From Zhihengliuella sp. (GTDB lineage Bacteria; Actinomycetota; Actinomycetes; Actinomycetales; Micrococcaceae), in assembly GCF_031178195.1 (NCBI RefSeq), contig NZ_JAPSJL010000006.1, positions 124,001 through 188,000 of the forward strand: 64,000 nucleotides of DNA, written 5' to 3'. Position 1 is the first letter of the stretch. The number at the start of each line of letters is the position of its first letter. A model generated the notes under the pieces. It did no database searches. It was not told the DNA's origin and saw only the letters and a list, made by a program, of their open reading frames with translations. The position numbers and the translations under genes are program-made. Positions 8,750-19,433 of the stretch are shown one piece after another.

Positions 8750-9217
8750 CTAGGCGGCCGCGTGGAGGGTTCCGTCGACCCGGTCGGGCCCGCCCGGGTG
8801 GACGGGACCGGGGTGCGGCTGCCACTGCGGCTCCGCCGGCTCGGGACCGATCGGATCGGGGTTGGTGAGCGGGTCGGGCTCGATCGGCGGGTTGCGCGTG
8901 GGATCGGGCCGGGGCGGCTCCGTCGGGTCGGTCCGCGGCGGTTCCTCCCGTGCGGGCTCGACGTCCGGGTCGGGCGCCGGCGTGGTCGACGGGCTGCGCT
9001 CGGGCACGGGCGGTCCGGACGGATCCGGCGAGGTCGCCGGGCCGGGATCGGGGCTGGGGAATGGATCCGGCCGCGGGTCCGGCCCGGGGTCCGGGACGGG
9101 GGCGGGCCCCGGCTCGGGCGCGGTCGCCGGATCCGACTGCGGGCTTGGTTCCGGCGTCGACTCGAGGTCGATCCGCGGGCCGCCGCGGCGGTTCGGGAGG
9201 GTTTCTGTAGAAGTCAC
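8750..9217 (-). CDS. Pro/Asp/Glu-rich low-complexity protein, unknown function
   Basis: A 155-residue product that is mostly Pro alternating with Asp, Glu, Ser and Gly (strings of DP, EP and GP). The N-terminus MTSTETLPNRRGGPRIDLES is less repetitive. There is no signal peptide, membrane segment or known domain. The GTG start has an excellent Shine-Dalgarno (AAGGAG about 9 nt upstream), which argues for real translation despite the simple sequence. The opposite strand is also open through the same repeats, so codon bias alone is not proof. It could be an extended, unstructured cytoplasmic protein. It faces the purM terminator. Confidence 0.6.
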   Translation of the reverse strand: MTSTETLPNRRGGPRIDLESTPEPSPQSDPATAPEPGPAPVPDPGPDPRPDPFPSPDPGPATSPDPSGPPVPERSPSTTPAPDPDVEPAREEPPRTDPTEPPRPDPTRNPPIEPDPLTNPDPIGPEPAEPQWQPHPGPVHPGGPDRVDGTLHAAA

Positions 9218-9351
9218 GAGCTGGTTCTCCTTCCTTCCGTCGGGCGCCGCCGTTGTCCGCCGACGCCCCTTGCCGGCCAGCCTACAACCGATGGGCCCAC
9301 GCCCCTAGGGCGCTGACCGGGACGGAGGCGCCGCTGTCGGCGACTGGGCCG

Positions 9352-10407
9352 CTATGCCTCCGCAGCCAGGGTCTCGAGGGCCGGGACCACGCGCGTCCGC
9401 CAGCGCCACTGCGCCCGGGCGTCGGCCCGTGTGGGTCCGCCGTTGATGATCCCGACCTGCTGACCGCGCTGCAGTGCGTCGAGGACCAGACGGTAGCCGC
9501 TCATGACCGCGACGCTCGAGCCGATGACGAGCAGCGCCTCCGACTCGGCCTGCAGTCGCGCGACCTCGTGCTTCCGCTCCACGGGCACGCTCTCACCGAA
9601 GTACACGACGTCGGGCTTGAGCTCGACGCTGCCGCAGACGAGGCAGCCGACCATACGGAAGTCGTCGACGAGGTGCTGGTCGAGGGTGACGTCGCCGTCC
9701 GGGTTGACGGCGTCCGGGTCGAGGTCCACGCGCTCCAGGTAGCCGGGATTGGCCGTCTGCAGGCGGGCATCGAGGGAGCGGCGGTCCTCGACCGAGCCGC
9801 AGTTCAGGCACCGCACCAGCGACAGGTCGCCGTGCAGGGGGATGGCGGTCGAGCCAGCGGCGGCGTGCAGCCCGTCCACGTTCTGGGTGACGATCCCGCT
9901 GACCCAGCCGCGCCGCTCGAACTCGGCCAGCAGGTAGTGCGCCCGATTGGGCGCCGCCCGGCGCATGTGACGCCAGCCGACGAAGCTCCGTGCCCAGTAG
10001 CGGTGGCGGGCCGCGGGGTCGTGCTTGAACTCCTGGTAGGTCATGGGCCGATGCCGCCGCAGCGACCCGTTCGGGCCCCGGTAGTCCGGGATGCCCGAGT
10101 CCGTAGAGACGCCGGCACCCGTCAGAACCATCGTCCGGCCGGCCGCGAGCAACGCCGCGATGCCCGCGCGCGCCAGCTCGGGGTCCTGGGGCTCGGCGGT
10201 CTCGTCGACGACCCGCGCGATCGAGCGCAGGGCCGCCTTGTGCGCCGTGTTGATCGCGACGTGGTTGAGGGCACCGTTGTGCGTCGCGAGGCCGGCGTCC
10301 GTCCCGGTCGGCACGTCCGCGGGGGTCGTTAAACGATGGCGGCCGGGCGTGGTCTCACCATGCCCGGCCCCCGCATCGAGGTCCGACTCAGCCGAAGCGC
10401 CGCTCAT
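9352..10407 (-). CDS. Sirtuin family NAD-dependent protein deacylase
   Basis: Removes acyl groups from lysines with NAD, giving nicotinamide and O-acyl-ADP-ribose. The NAD-binding motif is TGAGVSTDSGIPDYRGP. TQNVDGLH and the catalytic histidine in PLHGDL follow, then two Cys pairs (CLNC and CLVC) for structural zinc, and PDVVYFGESVP, GSSVAVMSG and IINGG. From the ATG at 10407 it has 351 residues, long for a bacterial sirtuin; about 100 poorly conserved residues precede the fold. This start lies inside the DUF3073 gene, whose stop is at 10388, giving a 20-nt overlap. A start further downstream cannot be excluded. Confidence 0.88.
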   Translation of the reverse strand: MSGASAESDLDAGAGHGETTPGRHRLTTPADVPTGTDAGLATHNGALNHVAINTAHKAALRSIARVVDETAEPQDPELARAGIAALLAAGRTMVLTGAGVSTDSGIPDYRGPNGSLRRHRPMTYQEFKHDPAARHRYWARSFVGWRHMRRAAPNRAHYLLAEFERRGWVSGIVTQNVDGLHAAAGSTAIPLHGDLSLVRCLNCGSVEDRRSLDARLQTANPGYLERVDLDPDAVNPDGDVTLDQHLVDDFRMVGCLVCGSVELKPDVVYFGESVPVERKHEVARLQAESEALLVIGSSVAVMSGYRLVLDALQRGQQVGIINGGPTRADARAQWRWRTRVVPALETLAAEA

Positions 10408-10603
10408 CCTCGTCGTCGCCATCGGTGTACTTGTCTGCGTAGTCCCCGTAATCCGCTTCAAAGGGATCGTCGGCGTGCGCGGTGGCCGCAGTGCGGGTAC
10501 CACCGAGCTCGCGTTCGAGGGCAGACAAGTCAGTGGACGGGGAGTAGTACTTGATGTCCCGTGCCTGCCGTGTTGCTTTTGCCTTCTGACGGCCGCGCCC
10601 CAT
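10388..10603 (-). CDS. DUF3073 family small protein
   Basis: A 71-residue actinobacterial protein with the characteristic N-terminus MGRGRQKAKATRQARDIKYY, then a Ser/Thr/Glu-rich middle and a very acidic Asp/Tyr/Glu tail. Function is unknown; the basic head and acidic tail suggest nucleic-acid or ribosome association, which is inference only. GAAGGGGG lies 8 nt before the ATG, a strong ribosome site that fixes the start against an upstream in-frame codon. The sirtuin gene begins before this one ends. Confidence 0.85.
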   Translation of the reverse strand: MGRGRQKAKATRQARDIKYYSPSTDLSALERELGGTRTAATAHADDPFEADYGDYADKYTDGDDEDERRFG

Positions 10604-10886
10604 GGCGTGACCCCCTTCGCGGTAGTGATCCGGAGGTGGTCCCCCACGAAGGAGGAGGCCCCGGATTAAGTGATTGGATCGTTCGTATTCCAAGGTTAAC
10701 ATGTTTCGGTCCGGATCGCGGTGTCGGTTGCCGCGTGAGAACGCCGGATCCGTGCGGGATTGGTCACCACCTCCACCGCGCCGTCACAGCTGCCGCACTG
10801 CGCGATTCCGGCCGCCGTCGCGGCTAAGGTTGGAGGTGCGCCACCGCGCGTCCGCGCCCTGCGCCCCGCCGCCGAGAAGGAGCCCT

Positions 10887-11462
10887 TTGGAACCGTCGGA
10901 GAGCCCCCAGACGTCGCCCTACCAGCCGCCGAGGCCGGCGGAGACCGAGACGAAGCGCCCCTCGCGCGTCTGGCTGGTCGTGGGCGCCCTGGCGGTGGTC
11001 CTCCTCGTGGTCTACGCGGTCTTCCGGCTGGACGGTACGACGCCGGAGGAGTCGCCCGACGCCGTCGTCCGGAACGACGACCCGGGGATCGACGGGATCA
11101 TCGCCGCCGACGCCCCGGCGTCCGCTTTCGAGGTCGGCGACTGCCTCGCGGGCTTCACCAGTCCGCTGGAGGAGGCCACGATCGTCACCTGCCAGACCCC
11201 GCACAACGCGCAGTTCATCGGGACCGCCACCCTCGACGACCTCCCCTACCCGGGCGAGGCGGGCACCACCGAGAAAGCCGCCGAGGCGTGCAAGGCCATC
11301 AAGCTGGACACCGACGTCCTCATGGCGCACCAGTGGACCTACCAGTTCAGCCAGCCGTCCAGCGGGTCCTGGGAGGCCGGGGACCGTGACGTCGCCTGCT
11401 TCCTGTCCCTGAAGTCCGACGACGAGCGGACCGCCGACTCCGTCCTGCCGCCGGCCTCCTGA
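10887..11462 (+). CDS. Septum-formation family membrane-anchored protein
   Basis: A 191-residue protein starting at TTG, chosen because AAGGAG sits just 4 nt upstream and no better start fits the membrane topology. A Pro/Thr/Lys-rich cytoplasmic head precedes one membrane helix (about residues 31-51, VWLVVGALAVVLLVVYAVF). The rest is extracytoplasmic. The outer part has FEVGDCLAGF, VTCQTPHNAQFIG, a central AAEACKAI and DVACFLSL, with four cysteines in the pattern of the actinobacterial 'septum formation' domain (PF13845). The role in division is a family-level annotation, not proven here. A shared hairpin separates it from clpB. Confidence 0.72.
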   Translation: MEPSESPQTSPYQPPRPAETETKRPSRVWLVVGALAVVLLVVYAVFRLDGTTPEESPDAVVRNDDPGIDGIIAADAPASAFEVGDCLAGFTSPLEEATIVTCQTPHNAQFIGTATLDDLPYPGEAGTTEKAAEACKAIKLDTDVLMAHQWTYQFSQPSSGSWEAGDRDVACFLSLKSDDERTADSVLPPAS

Positions 11463-11486
11463 CCGGGGGCTCTCGCCGCGGCCGCA

Positions 11487-11520
11487 GCGGTCCGGCGCAC
11501 TCGATGGTGCACCGGACCGC
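11487..11520. terminator. Bidirectional hairpin terminator between septum-type gene and clpB
   Basis: Arms GCGGTCCGGCGCAC and GTGCACCGGACCGC form a 14-bp stem with one mismatch and a 6-nt loop. It lies between two converging genes and could serve both. Confidence 0.75.
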
Positions 11521-11567
11521 CGTCGTCGTCACCGCTCCTGGCCTTCCCGGCACCGATGGCTCGGCCG

Positions 11568-14165
<2,598 letters not shown>

Positions 14166-14206
14166 TCGTGATCCTTTCTCTGCTTCGCTGTCAGCGCGGA
14201 CGATCC

Positions 14207-14234
14207 ACTCAAACTTGAGTCTATTATGCTCAAC
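14207..14234 (-). promoter_or_regulatory. HAIR (HspR) operator upstream of clpB, with overlapping palindrome
   Basis: CTTGAGT-N7-GCTCAAC at 14214-14234 matches the HAIR consensus CTTGAGT-N7-ACTCAAG with two mismatches. It shares its left arm with a second perfect palindrome, ACTCAA-AC-TTGAGT (14207-14220). Read on the minus strand, a CATAAT -10-like hexamer falls inside the HAIR spacer, so HspR binding would block the promoter. Confidence 0.8.
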
Positions 14235-14250
14235 TTTGAAGCACGAGGAT

Positions 14251-14448
14251 CTATTCCCCGGCCAGAGATCGAATCCCTCGGCCCCCGACGACGGCCACCC
14301 AGCATCCGAGCCCCGCCGCCCCCGGGTCGAGTCGCGCCAGCGACTCGTTGCGCGGCACGTGGTAGACCACGGTGAGCACGAACCCCGCGAGGCAGAGCGC
14401 CGCCCCGCCAACGAGCAGGGCGGCCGTCGCCGCCGGTGCCGTCGTCAC
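14251..14448 (-). pseudogene. Possible remnant of a DUF1772 (anthrone-oxygenase-like) membrane protein
   Basis: A 65-codon frame from GTG encodes a hydrophobic helix followed by [20 protein letters not shown]. This resembles the VPLNxxLAxxDP segment in the middle of DUF1772 membrane proteins, which are usually near 150 residues. The rest of the domain is missing: the frame ends soon after and upstream sequence runs into yccF. No convincing Shine-Dalgarno is present. I read it as a decayed fragment; it could instead be a small unrelated membrane peptide or a chance frame. Confidence 0.3.
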
Positions 14449-14493
14449 GGCCCGGTCCCGGCGGACGGCCCGGCGGGCCGTGCACCGGTCATC

Positions 14494-14910
14494 TCAGGAG
14501 CGGCGGTAGGTGGGCAGCACGGCGTCGGAGGGCACGATCTCCTTGCCCAGCGGCACCAGCGAGACCGGGATCAGCTTGATGTTGGCGATGCCCAGCGGGA
14601 TGCCGATGATGCTCAGGAACATCGGGATCGCGGTGAGCACGTGGCCGATGGCGATCCAGATCCCGGCGACCAGGACCCAGATGACGTTGCCGAGGGTCGC
14701 CCCGACGCCGCCGCCGCGCGGGCGCTCCACGATGGTCCGCCCGAACGGCCACAGCGCGTAGAGCCCGATCCGGAAGGACGCGATCCCGAAGGGGATCGTG
14801 ACGATGAGGAGGCAGCAGATGATGCCGGCGGCGAAGTACCCGAGGGCGAGCCACAGGCCTCCGAAGACGAGCCAGATGACGTTCAGGACGGCGGAGAGTG
14901 TGGACTTCAT
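14494..14910 (-). CDS. YccF domain-containing inner membrane protein
   Basis: A 138-residue membrane protein with two copies of the YccF unit: [17 protein letters not shown] then [11 protein letters not shown] (about 8-50), and [17 protein letters not shown] then [13 protein letters not shown] (about 75-118). Predicted to have four membrane helices. Function is unknown, though the family is widespread. The ATG at 14910 is preferred over one 36 nt upstream because the family pattern begins directly after it. Confidence 0.85.
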   Translation of the reverse strand: MKSTLSAVLNVIWLVFGGLWLALGYFAAGIICCLLIVTIPFGIASFRIGLYALWPFGRTIVERPRGGGVGATLGNVIWVLVAGIWIAIGHVLTAIPMFLSIIGIPLGIANIKLIPVSLVPLGKEIVPSDAVLPTYRRS

Positions 14911-15017
14911 GGCCTCATTCTGTCCCCTCCGGCTGAAAGCGGCCATAGGGGTTCTCCCTGATTCCCCCGCGGAGCGGACGCCCCTCCGGGGCCGGGCGCA
15001 CGGCCCCGCGGTCCGGG

Positions 15018-15023
15018 TACCCT
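15018..15023 (+). promoter_or_regulatory. -10 element for leaderless trmB transcript
   Basis: TACCCT is followed by 6 nt and then the GTG start at 15030, with no Shine-Dalgarno between. This fits a leaderless mRNA. Confidence 0.55.
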
Positions 15024-15029
15024 GTCAGG

Positions 15030-15800
15030 GTGAATTCCCCGGAGAACCGCAAGCAGCCCGTCAGCGGCCGCGCCGTCGACGACCCCAGCTACTACCGCGC
15101 CGAGCCCGTCTCTTTCGTGCGCCGCGGCTCCCGGTTGCAGGGCCGCCGCCTGGCGGCCTGGGAGAAGTACTCCGACCGCTACCTCTACGAGGTCTCGCGC
15201 GACATCGCGGACACCTCCGTCAGCCGGCAGGAGGGGTTCGACCAGGAGGCCGTGTTCGGCCGGACGGCGCCCCTGACGGTCGAGATCGGCTCCGGCCTCG
15301 GCGAGGCGATCGTCACGGCGGCCGCGGCGCATCCGGAGCGGGATTTCCTGGCCGTCGAGGTCTATGCGCCCGGCCTGGCCCAGCTCATGCTCCGCGCCGG
15401 GAAGCAGGATCTGACCAATGTGCGCGTCATCCAGGCCAATGCGCCGGAGGTCCTGGAGCATCTCCTCGCCCCGGGGAGCGTCGACGAGCTGTGGGTCTTC
15501 TTCCCGGACCCGTGGCACAAGTCGCGGCACCACAAGCGGCGCCTGGTTAAGGAGAGCTTCGCGGACCGCGCCCACCGGGCGCTGCGCCCGGGAGGCCTCT
15601 GGCGGCTCGCCACCGACTGGGAGGAGTACGCGCACCAGATGCGCGAGGTCCTCGACCCCGACGCCCGCTTCGAGAACCTGTACGACGGCGAGCGCGGCGG
15701 ATGGGCTCCGCGCTTCGAGGGCCGCGTCCAGACGAGCTTCGAGACCAAGGCCCTCGCCGCGGGCCGCTCGATCTTCGACCTGGCGTACCGGAAGCGCTGA
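15030..15800 (+). CDS. trmB: tRNA (guanine-N7-)-methyltransferase
   Basis: Methylates G46 in the variable loop of tRNAs using S-adenosylmethionine. The 256-residue protein has the SAM-binding motif VEIGSGLGEAIV, then AVEVYAPGL and RVIQANAPEVLEHLL. The family hallmark VFFPDPWHKSRHHKRRLV is present, as is LATDWEEYAHQM near the C-terminus. The ~55-residue N-terminal extension contains RGSRLQGRRLAAWEKY, typical of actinobacterial members. The gene diverges from yccF. Confidence 0.95.
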   Translation: MNSPENRKQPVSGRAVDDPSYYRAEPVSFVRRGSRLQGRRLAAWEKYSDRYLYEVSRDIADTSVSRQEGFDQEAVFGRTAPLTVEIGSGLGEAIVTAAAAHPERDFLAVEVYAPGLAQLMLRAGKQDLTNVRVIQANAPEVLEHLLAPGSVDELWVFFPDPWHKSRHHKRRLVKESFADRAHRALRPGGLWRLATDWEEYAHQMREVLDPDARFENLYDGERGGWAPRFEGRVQTSFETKALAAGRSIFDLAYRKR

Positions 15801-15820
15801 ATCTCCCATTACTGAGCGGG

Positions 15821-15826
15821 TATATT
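15821..15826 (+). promoter_or_regulatory. -10 element for leaderless symporter transcript
   Basis: TATATT, then 7 nt, then the ATG at 15834. No Shine-Dalgarno. It lies just after the trmB stop. Confidence 0.55.
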
Positions 15827-15833
15827 CGCTCGC

Positions 15834-17306
15834 ATGCAACTCTTCCACAATGAGGCCATCGAGGCCTGGCTCGGCGATTCCGGCGGCTGGCTCTGGACCT
15901 GGATCATCCTGCCGGTCGTCGCGTTCGTCGGCCTCTACTTCACGTTCCGCACCGGGGTGGTCCAGGCGCGCCTGCTGCCGAACATGCTCCGCACGCTCAC
16001 GGACAAGGCCCTGGTGGGACGGGACGGCGAGCCCAAGTCCATCTCCGCCTTCCAGGCCTTCACGGTCTCGGCGGCCTCCCGCGTCGGCGTCGGCAACGTG
16101 GCCGGCGTCGCGACCGCGATCGCCATCGGCGGCCCCGGCGCCGTCTTCTGGATGTGGGTCATGGCCTTCATCGGCGGCGCGTCGAGCTTCGTCGAGTCGA
16201 CGCTCGGCCAGCTCTACAAGGAGAAGTCGGCCGACGGTTACATCGGCGGCCCCGCCTACTACATGCAGAAGGGCCTCAAGGCCCGGTGGCTCGGCATCGT
16301 CTTCGCCGTCATCCTCGTGATCTGCTTCCCCATCGCCTTCTCCTCGCTCCAGGCCAACACCATCGCCCAGGCGATCTCCGGGGCCGCAGGCACCAGCGAT
16401 CCGACGCTCATGGTGACCATCGCCGTCTCGCTGGCCGTCCTGACGGCGCTCGTGGTCTTCGGCGGGATCCGCCGGATCGCCCACGTCAGCCAGTCGCTGG
16501 TACCGGCCATGGCGGCGCTCTACATCCTGGTGGGCCTCGTCGTCGTCGTCGTGAACATCTCCGAGCTGCCACGCGTGCTCGGCTCGATCTTCACCGAGGC
16601 CTTCAACTTCCAGTCGGCCGTCGGCGGCGGCCTCGGCGCGGTCATCATGCAGGGCGTCAAGCGTGGCATGTTCTCCAATGAGGCCGGCCTCGGTTCCGCG
16701 CCGAACGTCGGCGCGACGGCGGCCGTCTCCCACCCCGTGAAGCAGGGCCTGGTGCAGACGCTGGGCGTCTACTTCGACACCTTCGTGGTCTGTTCGGTGA
16801 CGGCGTTCATCATCCTGGTCTCGGTGCCGAACCCGCTCGGCGAGACGCAGGGCATCGAGCTGACGCAGACCGCCCTGTCCGACTCGCTGGGCGCGTGGTC
16901 GGCGATCCTGCTGGCGGTCATCATCCTGCTCCTGGCCTTCAGCTCCATCATCGGCAACTACTACTACGGCGAGGCGAACATCGCGTTCATGACCCGCAGC
17001 AAGTCCGTCATGACGGCCTACCGCACGCTCGCGACCGCCTCCGTGCTGGTCGGCGCGCTGGCCAGCGTCGGCGTCGTGTGGAGCTTCGCCGACGGCATCA
17101 TGGGCCTGATGGCACTGACGAACCTGGTCTCGATCTTCCTGCTCGGCGGCATCGCCCTGAAGCTCCTCAAGCACTACAGCGCCCAGCGCAGCCTCGGCGA
17201 GGACCCGGTCTTCCTGGCCTCGGACATGCCCGAGCTCAGCGGCGTGACGGCGTGGACGCCGGAGGACGTCGAGTCCTTCGAGCCCCACGCCCGGCACGCA
17301 AAGTAG
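15834..17306 (+). CDS. Alanine/glycine:cation (sodium) symporter, AGCS family
   Basis: A 490-residue multi-pass membrane protein predicted to take up alanine or glycine with sodium. AGCS hallmarks include FTVSAASRVGVGNVAGVATAIAIGGPGAVFWMW near residues 65-100, GGPAYYMQKGL and GMFSNEAGLGSAPNVGA. The last is the family signature around the substrate site. About ten membrane helices are apparent, and the C-terminus is a hydrophilic, acidic and His-containing tail. Its own -10 element suggests independent transcription from trmB, and a 16-bp stem terminator follows. Confidence 0.94.
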   Translation: MQLFHNEAIEAWLGDSGGWLWTWIILPVVAFVGLYFTFRTGVVQARLLPNMLRTLTDKALVGRDGEPKSISAFQAFTVSAASRVGVGNVAGVATAIAIGGPGAVFWMWVMAFIGGASSFVESTLGQLYKEKSADGYIGGPAYYMQKGLKARWLGIVFAVILVICFPIAFSSLQANTIAQAISGAAGTSDPTLMVTIAVSLAVLTALVVFGGIRRIAHVSQSLVPAMAALYILVGLVVVVVNISELPRVLGSIFTEAFNFQSAVGGGLGAVIMQGVKRGMFSNEAGLGSAPNVGATAAVSHPVKQGLVQTLGVYFDTFVVCSVTAFIILVSVPNPLGETQGIELTQTALSDSLGAWSAILLAVIILLLAFSSIIGNYYYGEANIAFMTRSKSVMTAYRTLATASVLVGALASVGVVWSFADGIMGLMALTNLVSIFLLGGIALKLLKHYSAQRSLGEDPVFLASDMPELSGVTAWTPEDVESFEPHARHAK

Positions 17307-17363
17307 GGACGCGCACCAGCGGGCCCCCACGGTCCCGCGCCGCCGCGGACCCCGGACAGAACA

Positions 17364-17397
17364 CGGACGCCGGCTCCCCACGGGGAGCCGGCGTCCG
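17364..17397. terminator. Strong hairpin terminator between symporter and hydrolase genes
   Basis: A perfect 16-bp stem (CGGACGCCGGCTCCCC and its complement) around a 2-nt centre, between converging genes. Likely works in both directions. Confidence 0.85.
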
Positions 17398-17411
17398 TCG
17401 TCGAGCCGGCG

Positions 17412-18434
17412 TCAGATCGGCTCGAGCCCGGTGGTCACGCGGGCGATGTTGCGCAGCGAGGTGGTGCCGGGATCGCGGTACCCGTAGACGCTCTGCAGGC
17501 GCCCGGGGACGAAGTGCGAGGAGTTGTGCCCGGTGACCGGATGCAGCCCCAGCTCGGGCCGAGCCTCGACGTCGAGGGCCCGGCCCACCCGGGAACGGGC
17601 GCCGGTGAGGCAGCCGAGCCAGCGCCCCGCCCGCGCGATGTAGTCGCTCCGCGCGACGACGTCGAAGAGGCGGTCATCGCGGATGCGCAGCGACTCCACG
17701 GTGTCGCGGAACCGCGACGGCAGACCGGGTGATCCGGTCGAGACCAGCGCGTCGACGAGCGGAGGCCCCGGCGGCATGACCCGGGCCAGGTGCTCGAGCG
17801 CGTGGACCGCGACGATCGAGCCGTAGGAGTGACCCTCGAGGGCCAGTGGCGGGCGGTCGGGCCGGAAGCGGAGCAACCGCAGGAAGTCCTCGGTGAACCG
17901 CGGGACCGCCGCCTTGGCGTGGAGGGAGGAGAGCGCCATCACGTAGCCCGGTGGCCGGTAGCCGAGCCAGGCGATCGACGCGGGCTCCGGTGCGCCGACC
18001 CGGCGCTGCTCGAGCAGTACCTGCCCGGCCTCGCGCACGGTCCCCCACATGGCCGTATCCGGCGTGATGCCCACGCCCTGGAGATGCCACGTGATGTGGC
18101 TGGCCGTGTCCAGATCGCCGAGTGCGACCGCCGCCAGGGGACGCGGTCCGGTCAGGTCCAGGTAGAGCAGGCGCCGCTCGGGAATGGCCCGGTCCATGGA
18201 GCCCGAGCGCAGGGCATGGCCGACGCCCTCGACCGCCCGGCGCTGCCGGTCCTCGAGGCCGTGCCGCACGGCCCAGAGCTCCCTGAAGCGCCGGCGCGCC
18301 TCCGCCGTGTACTCCGCGTAGTTCCGTGCCACCACAGGGGGATCGTACGCCGCCGGCCCCTCGGGATGGGTCGCGGCCCGCCGGCTGGGCCCGCGGCGGC
18401 CGCCGGGTCGGAGTCTCGTCGTCATGCGGTTCAT
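17412..18434 (-). CDS. Alpha/beta hydrolase, DUF1023-type
   Basis: A 340-residue protein with the actinobacterial alpha/beta hydrolase domain of PF06259. The nucleophile elbow is LEGHSYGSIVAVHAL (Ser near residue 206), preceded by IAWLGYRPPG and followed by VSTGSPGLP. A late TGHNSSHFVPG supplies a possible catalytic His. There is no signal peptide; the N-terminus is a basic Arg/Pro-rich stretch. Substrate is unknown. An in-frame ATG at 18425 is an equally good start, since AAGGA lies between the two spacings. Confidence 0.8.
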   Translation of the reverse strand: MNRMTTRLRPGGRRGPSRRAATHPEGPAAYDPPVVARNYAEYTAEARRRFRELWAVRHGLEDRQRRAVEGVGHALRSGSMDRAIPERRLLYLDLTGPRPLAAVALGDLDTASHITWHLQGVGITPDTAMWGTVREAGQVLLEQRRVGAPEPASIAWLGYRPPGYVMALSSLHAKAAVPRFTEDFLRLLRFRPDRPPLALEGHSYGSIVAVHALEHLARVMPPGPPLVDALVSTGSPGLPSRFRDTVESLRIRDDRLFDVVARSDYIARAGRWLGCLTGARSRVGRALDVEARPELGLHPVTGHNSSHFVPGRLQSVYGYRDPGTTSLRNIARVTTGLEPI

Positions 18435-18501
18435 GGTCCTTCGACAAATGCGGGTTGGTTCGAACGCTCCCCGGTCCGGGCCCTTGCGGCGCCGGACGCC
18501 G

Positions 18502-19344
18502 TCAGCGCCGGACGTCGATCACGAGGCGCGAGCCGTCCTCGATCATCCGCGCCGAGAAACCGCGCTCCTCGTCGAGCGAGACGTAGTAGCTCGACGCGCC
18601 CTCGAAGACACTCGTCGTGACGGTCTCCTGGAAGACGTCCGACGTGCCCGTCCAGGCCTTGTCGAGGACGGTGTGGCCGTGCTCCTCCCCCGCCATCCCG
18701 GGCCGCAGACCGGTCACGTGGACGGCGAGATAGGCGGATCCGGCCATCTCGAGGGGCTGCCCGCTGCCCGGCTCCGTGGGCTCCTCGACGTACTCGACGC
18801 GGTACCCCGGCAGCGCGCCGTCGGTGTGGTCGAACACGATCCTGTCGAAACCGTCGTGGACCCCGACGCGCACGTCCTCGAGCAGCAGCTCCGCGCCCTC
18901 CCCCGGCGCCTCGAGCGCGTCCGGGAAGCCGTCGCTCTCGACCGCACCGGTCCCGTAGTCGCCGTCCGACAGCGCTGCCGACTCGTCCGTTCCGCCAGGG
19001 CCCGTCTCGCTCGACGCCGATGCGCTCGGATCGGGCGATGCCGTCCGCGACGGCGCGGGAGGCGACGCGTCGCCGGTGGCCGGGGCGCTGCCTTCGGTCG
19101 GCTCAGGCTCCGTGCCGCCGGGAGTGCAGGCCGCCAGGGCGAGGACCAGCGCCGCGGCGGCCGTGAGTGCTGGCAGCACCCGTCCACGCCGCGTGGCCGA
19201 CCGGGCCGGAATCAGCTCCGCGCCCGGTCGCGTCTCCCCTGATGCGTGGTGCCCTGATGCGTGGCCCCGTGATGCGTGGTGCCCTGATACCTGGTCCCCT
19301 GCTGCCTGGCCCCCCGGGCGCGGCTCCGTGACTGGTAGTGCCAT
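18502..19344 (-). CDS. AMIN-like domain lipoprotein (actinobacterial)
   Basis: A 280-residue protein with a lipobox LALAAC near residue 72 after a hydrophobic segment, then a long Pro/Ser/Thr/Glu-rich linker. The C-terminal domain (about 150-280) contains VGVHDGFDRIVFDHT, LAVHVTGLRP and RLVIDVRR, typical of the AMIN-like domain in actinobacterial envelope proteins. Oddly, about 55 residues precede the signal peptide. They are encoded partly by a 15-bp minisatellite, giving GHHASRGHASGHHASG, and include Arg-Arg just before the hydrophobic core. The annotated ATG may therefore be too early, but I see no better start. Confidence 0.75.
   Translation of the reverse strand: MALPVTEPRPGGQAAGDQVSGHHASRGHASGHHASGETRPGAELIPARSATRRGRVLPALTAAAALVLALAACTPGGTEPEPTEGSAPATGDASPPAPSRTASPDPSASASSETGPGGTDESAALSDGDYGTGAVESDGFPDALEAPGEGAELLLEDVRVGVHDGFDRIVFDHTDGALPGYRVEYVEEPTEPGSGQPLEMAGSAYLAVHVTGLRPGMAGEEHGHTVLDKAWTGTSDVFQETVTTSVFEGASSYYVSLDEERGFSARMIEDGSRLVIDVRR
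19239..19313. repeat. 15-bp minisatellite, 5 decaying copies
   Basis: Units of the form ctgatgcgtggtgcc at 19239, 19254, 19269, 19284 and 19299. The first three are near-identical; the last two have diverged. It falls in the N-terminal coding region of the AMIN-like lipoprotein gene and keeps the frame. Confidence 0.85.
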
Positions 19345-19433
19345 GACCGACCATCCTCCCGAGGTGCGACGCCGTCGGAACCGGGCGCCTGTCTCCCCAG
19401 CCTAACGCCGCACGGGGCACCGGGCCCGCGCGC

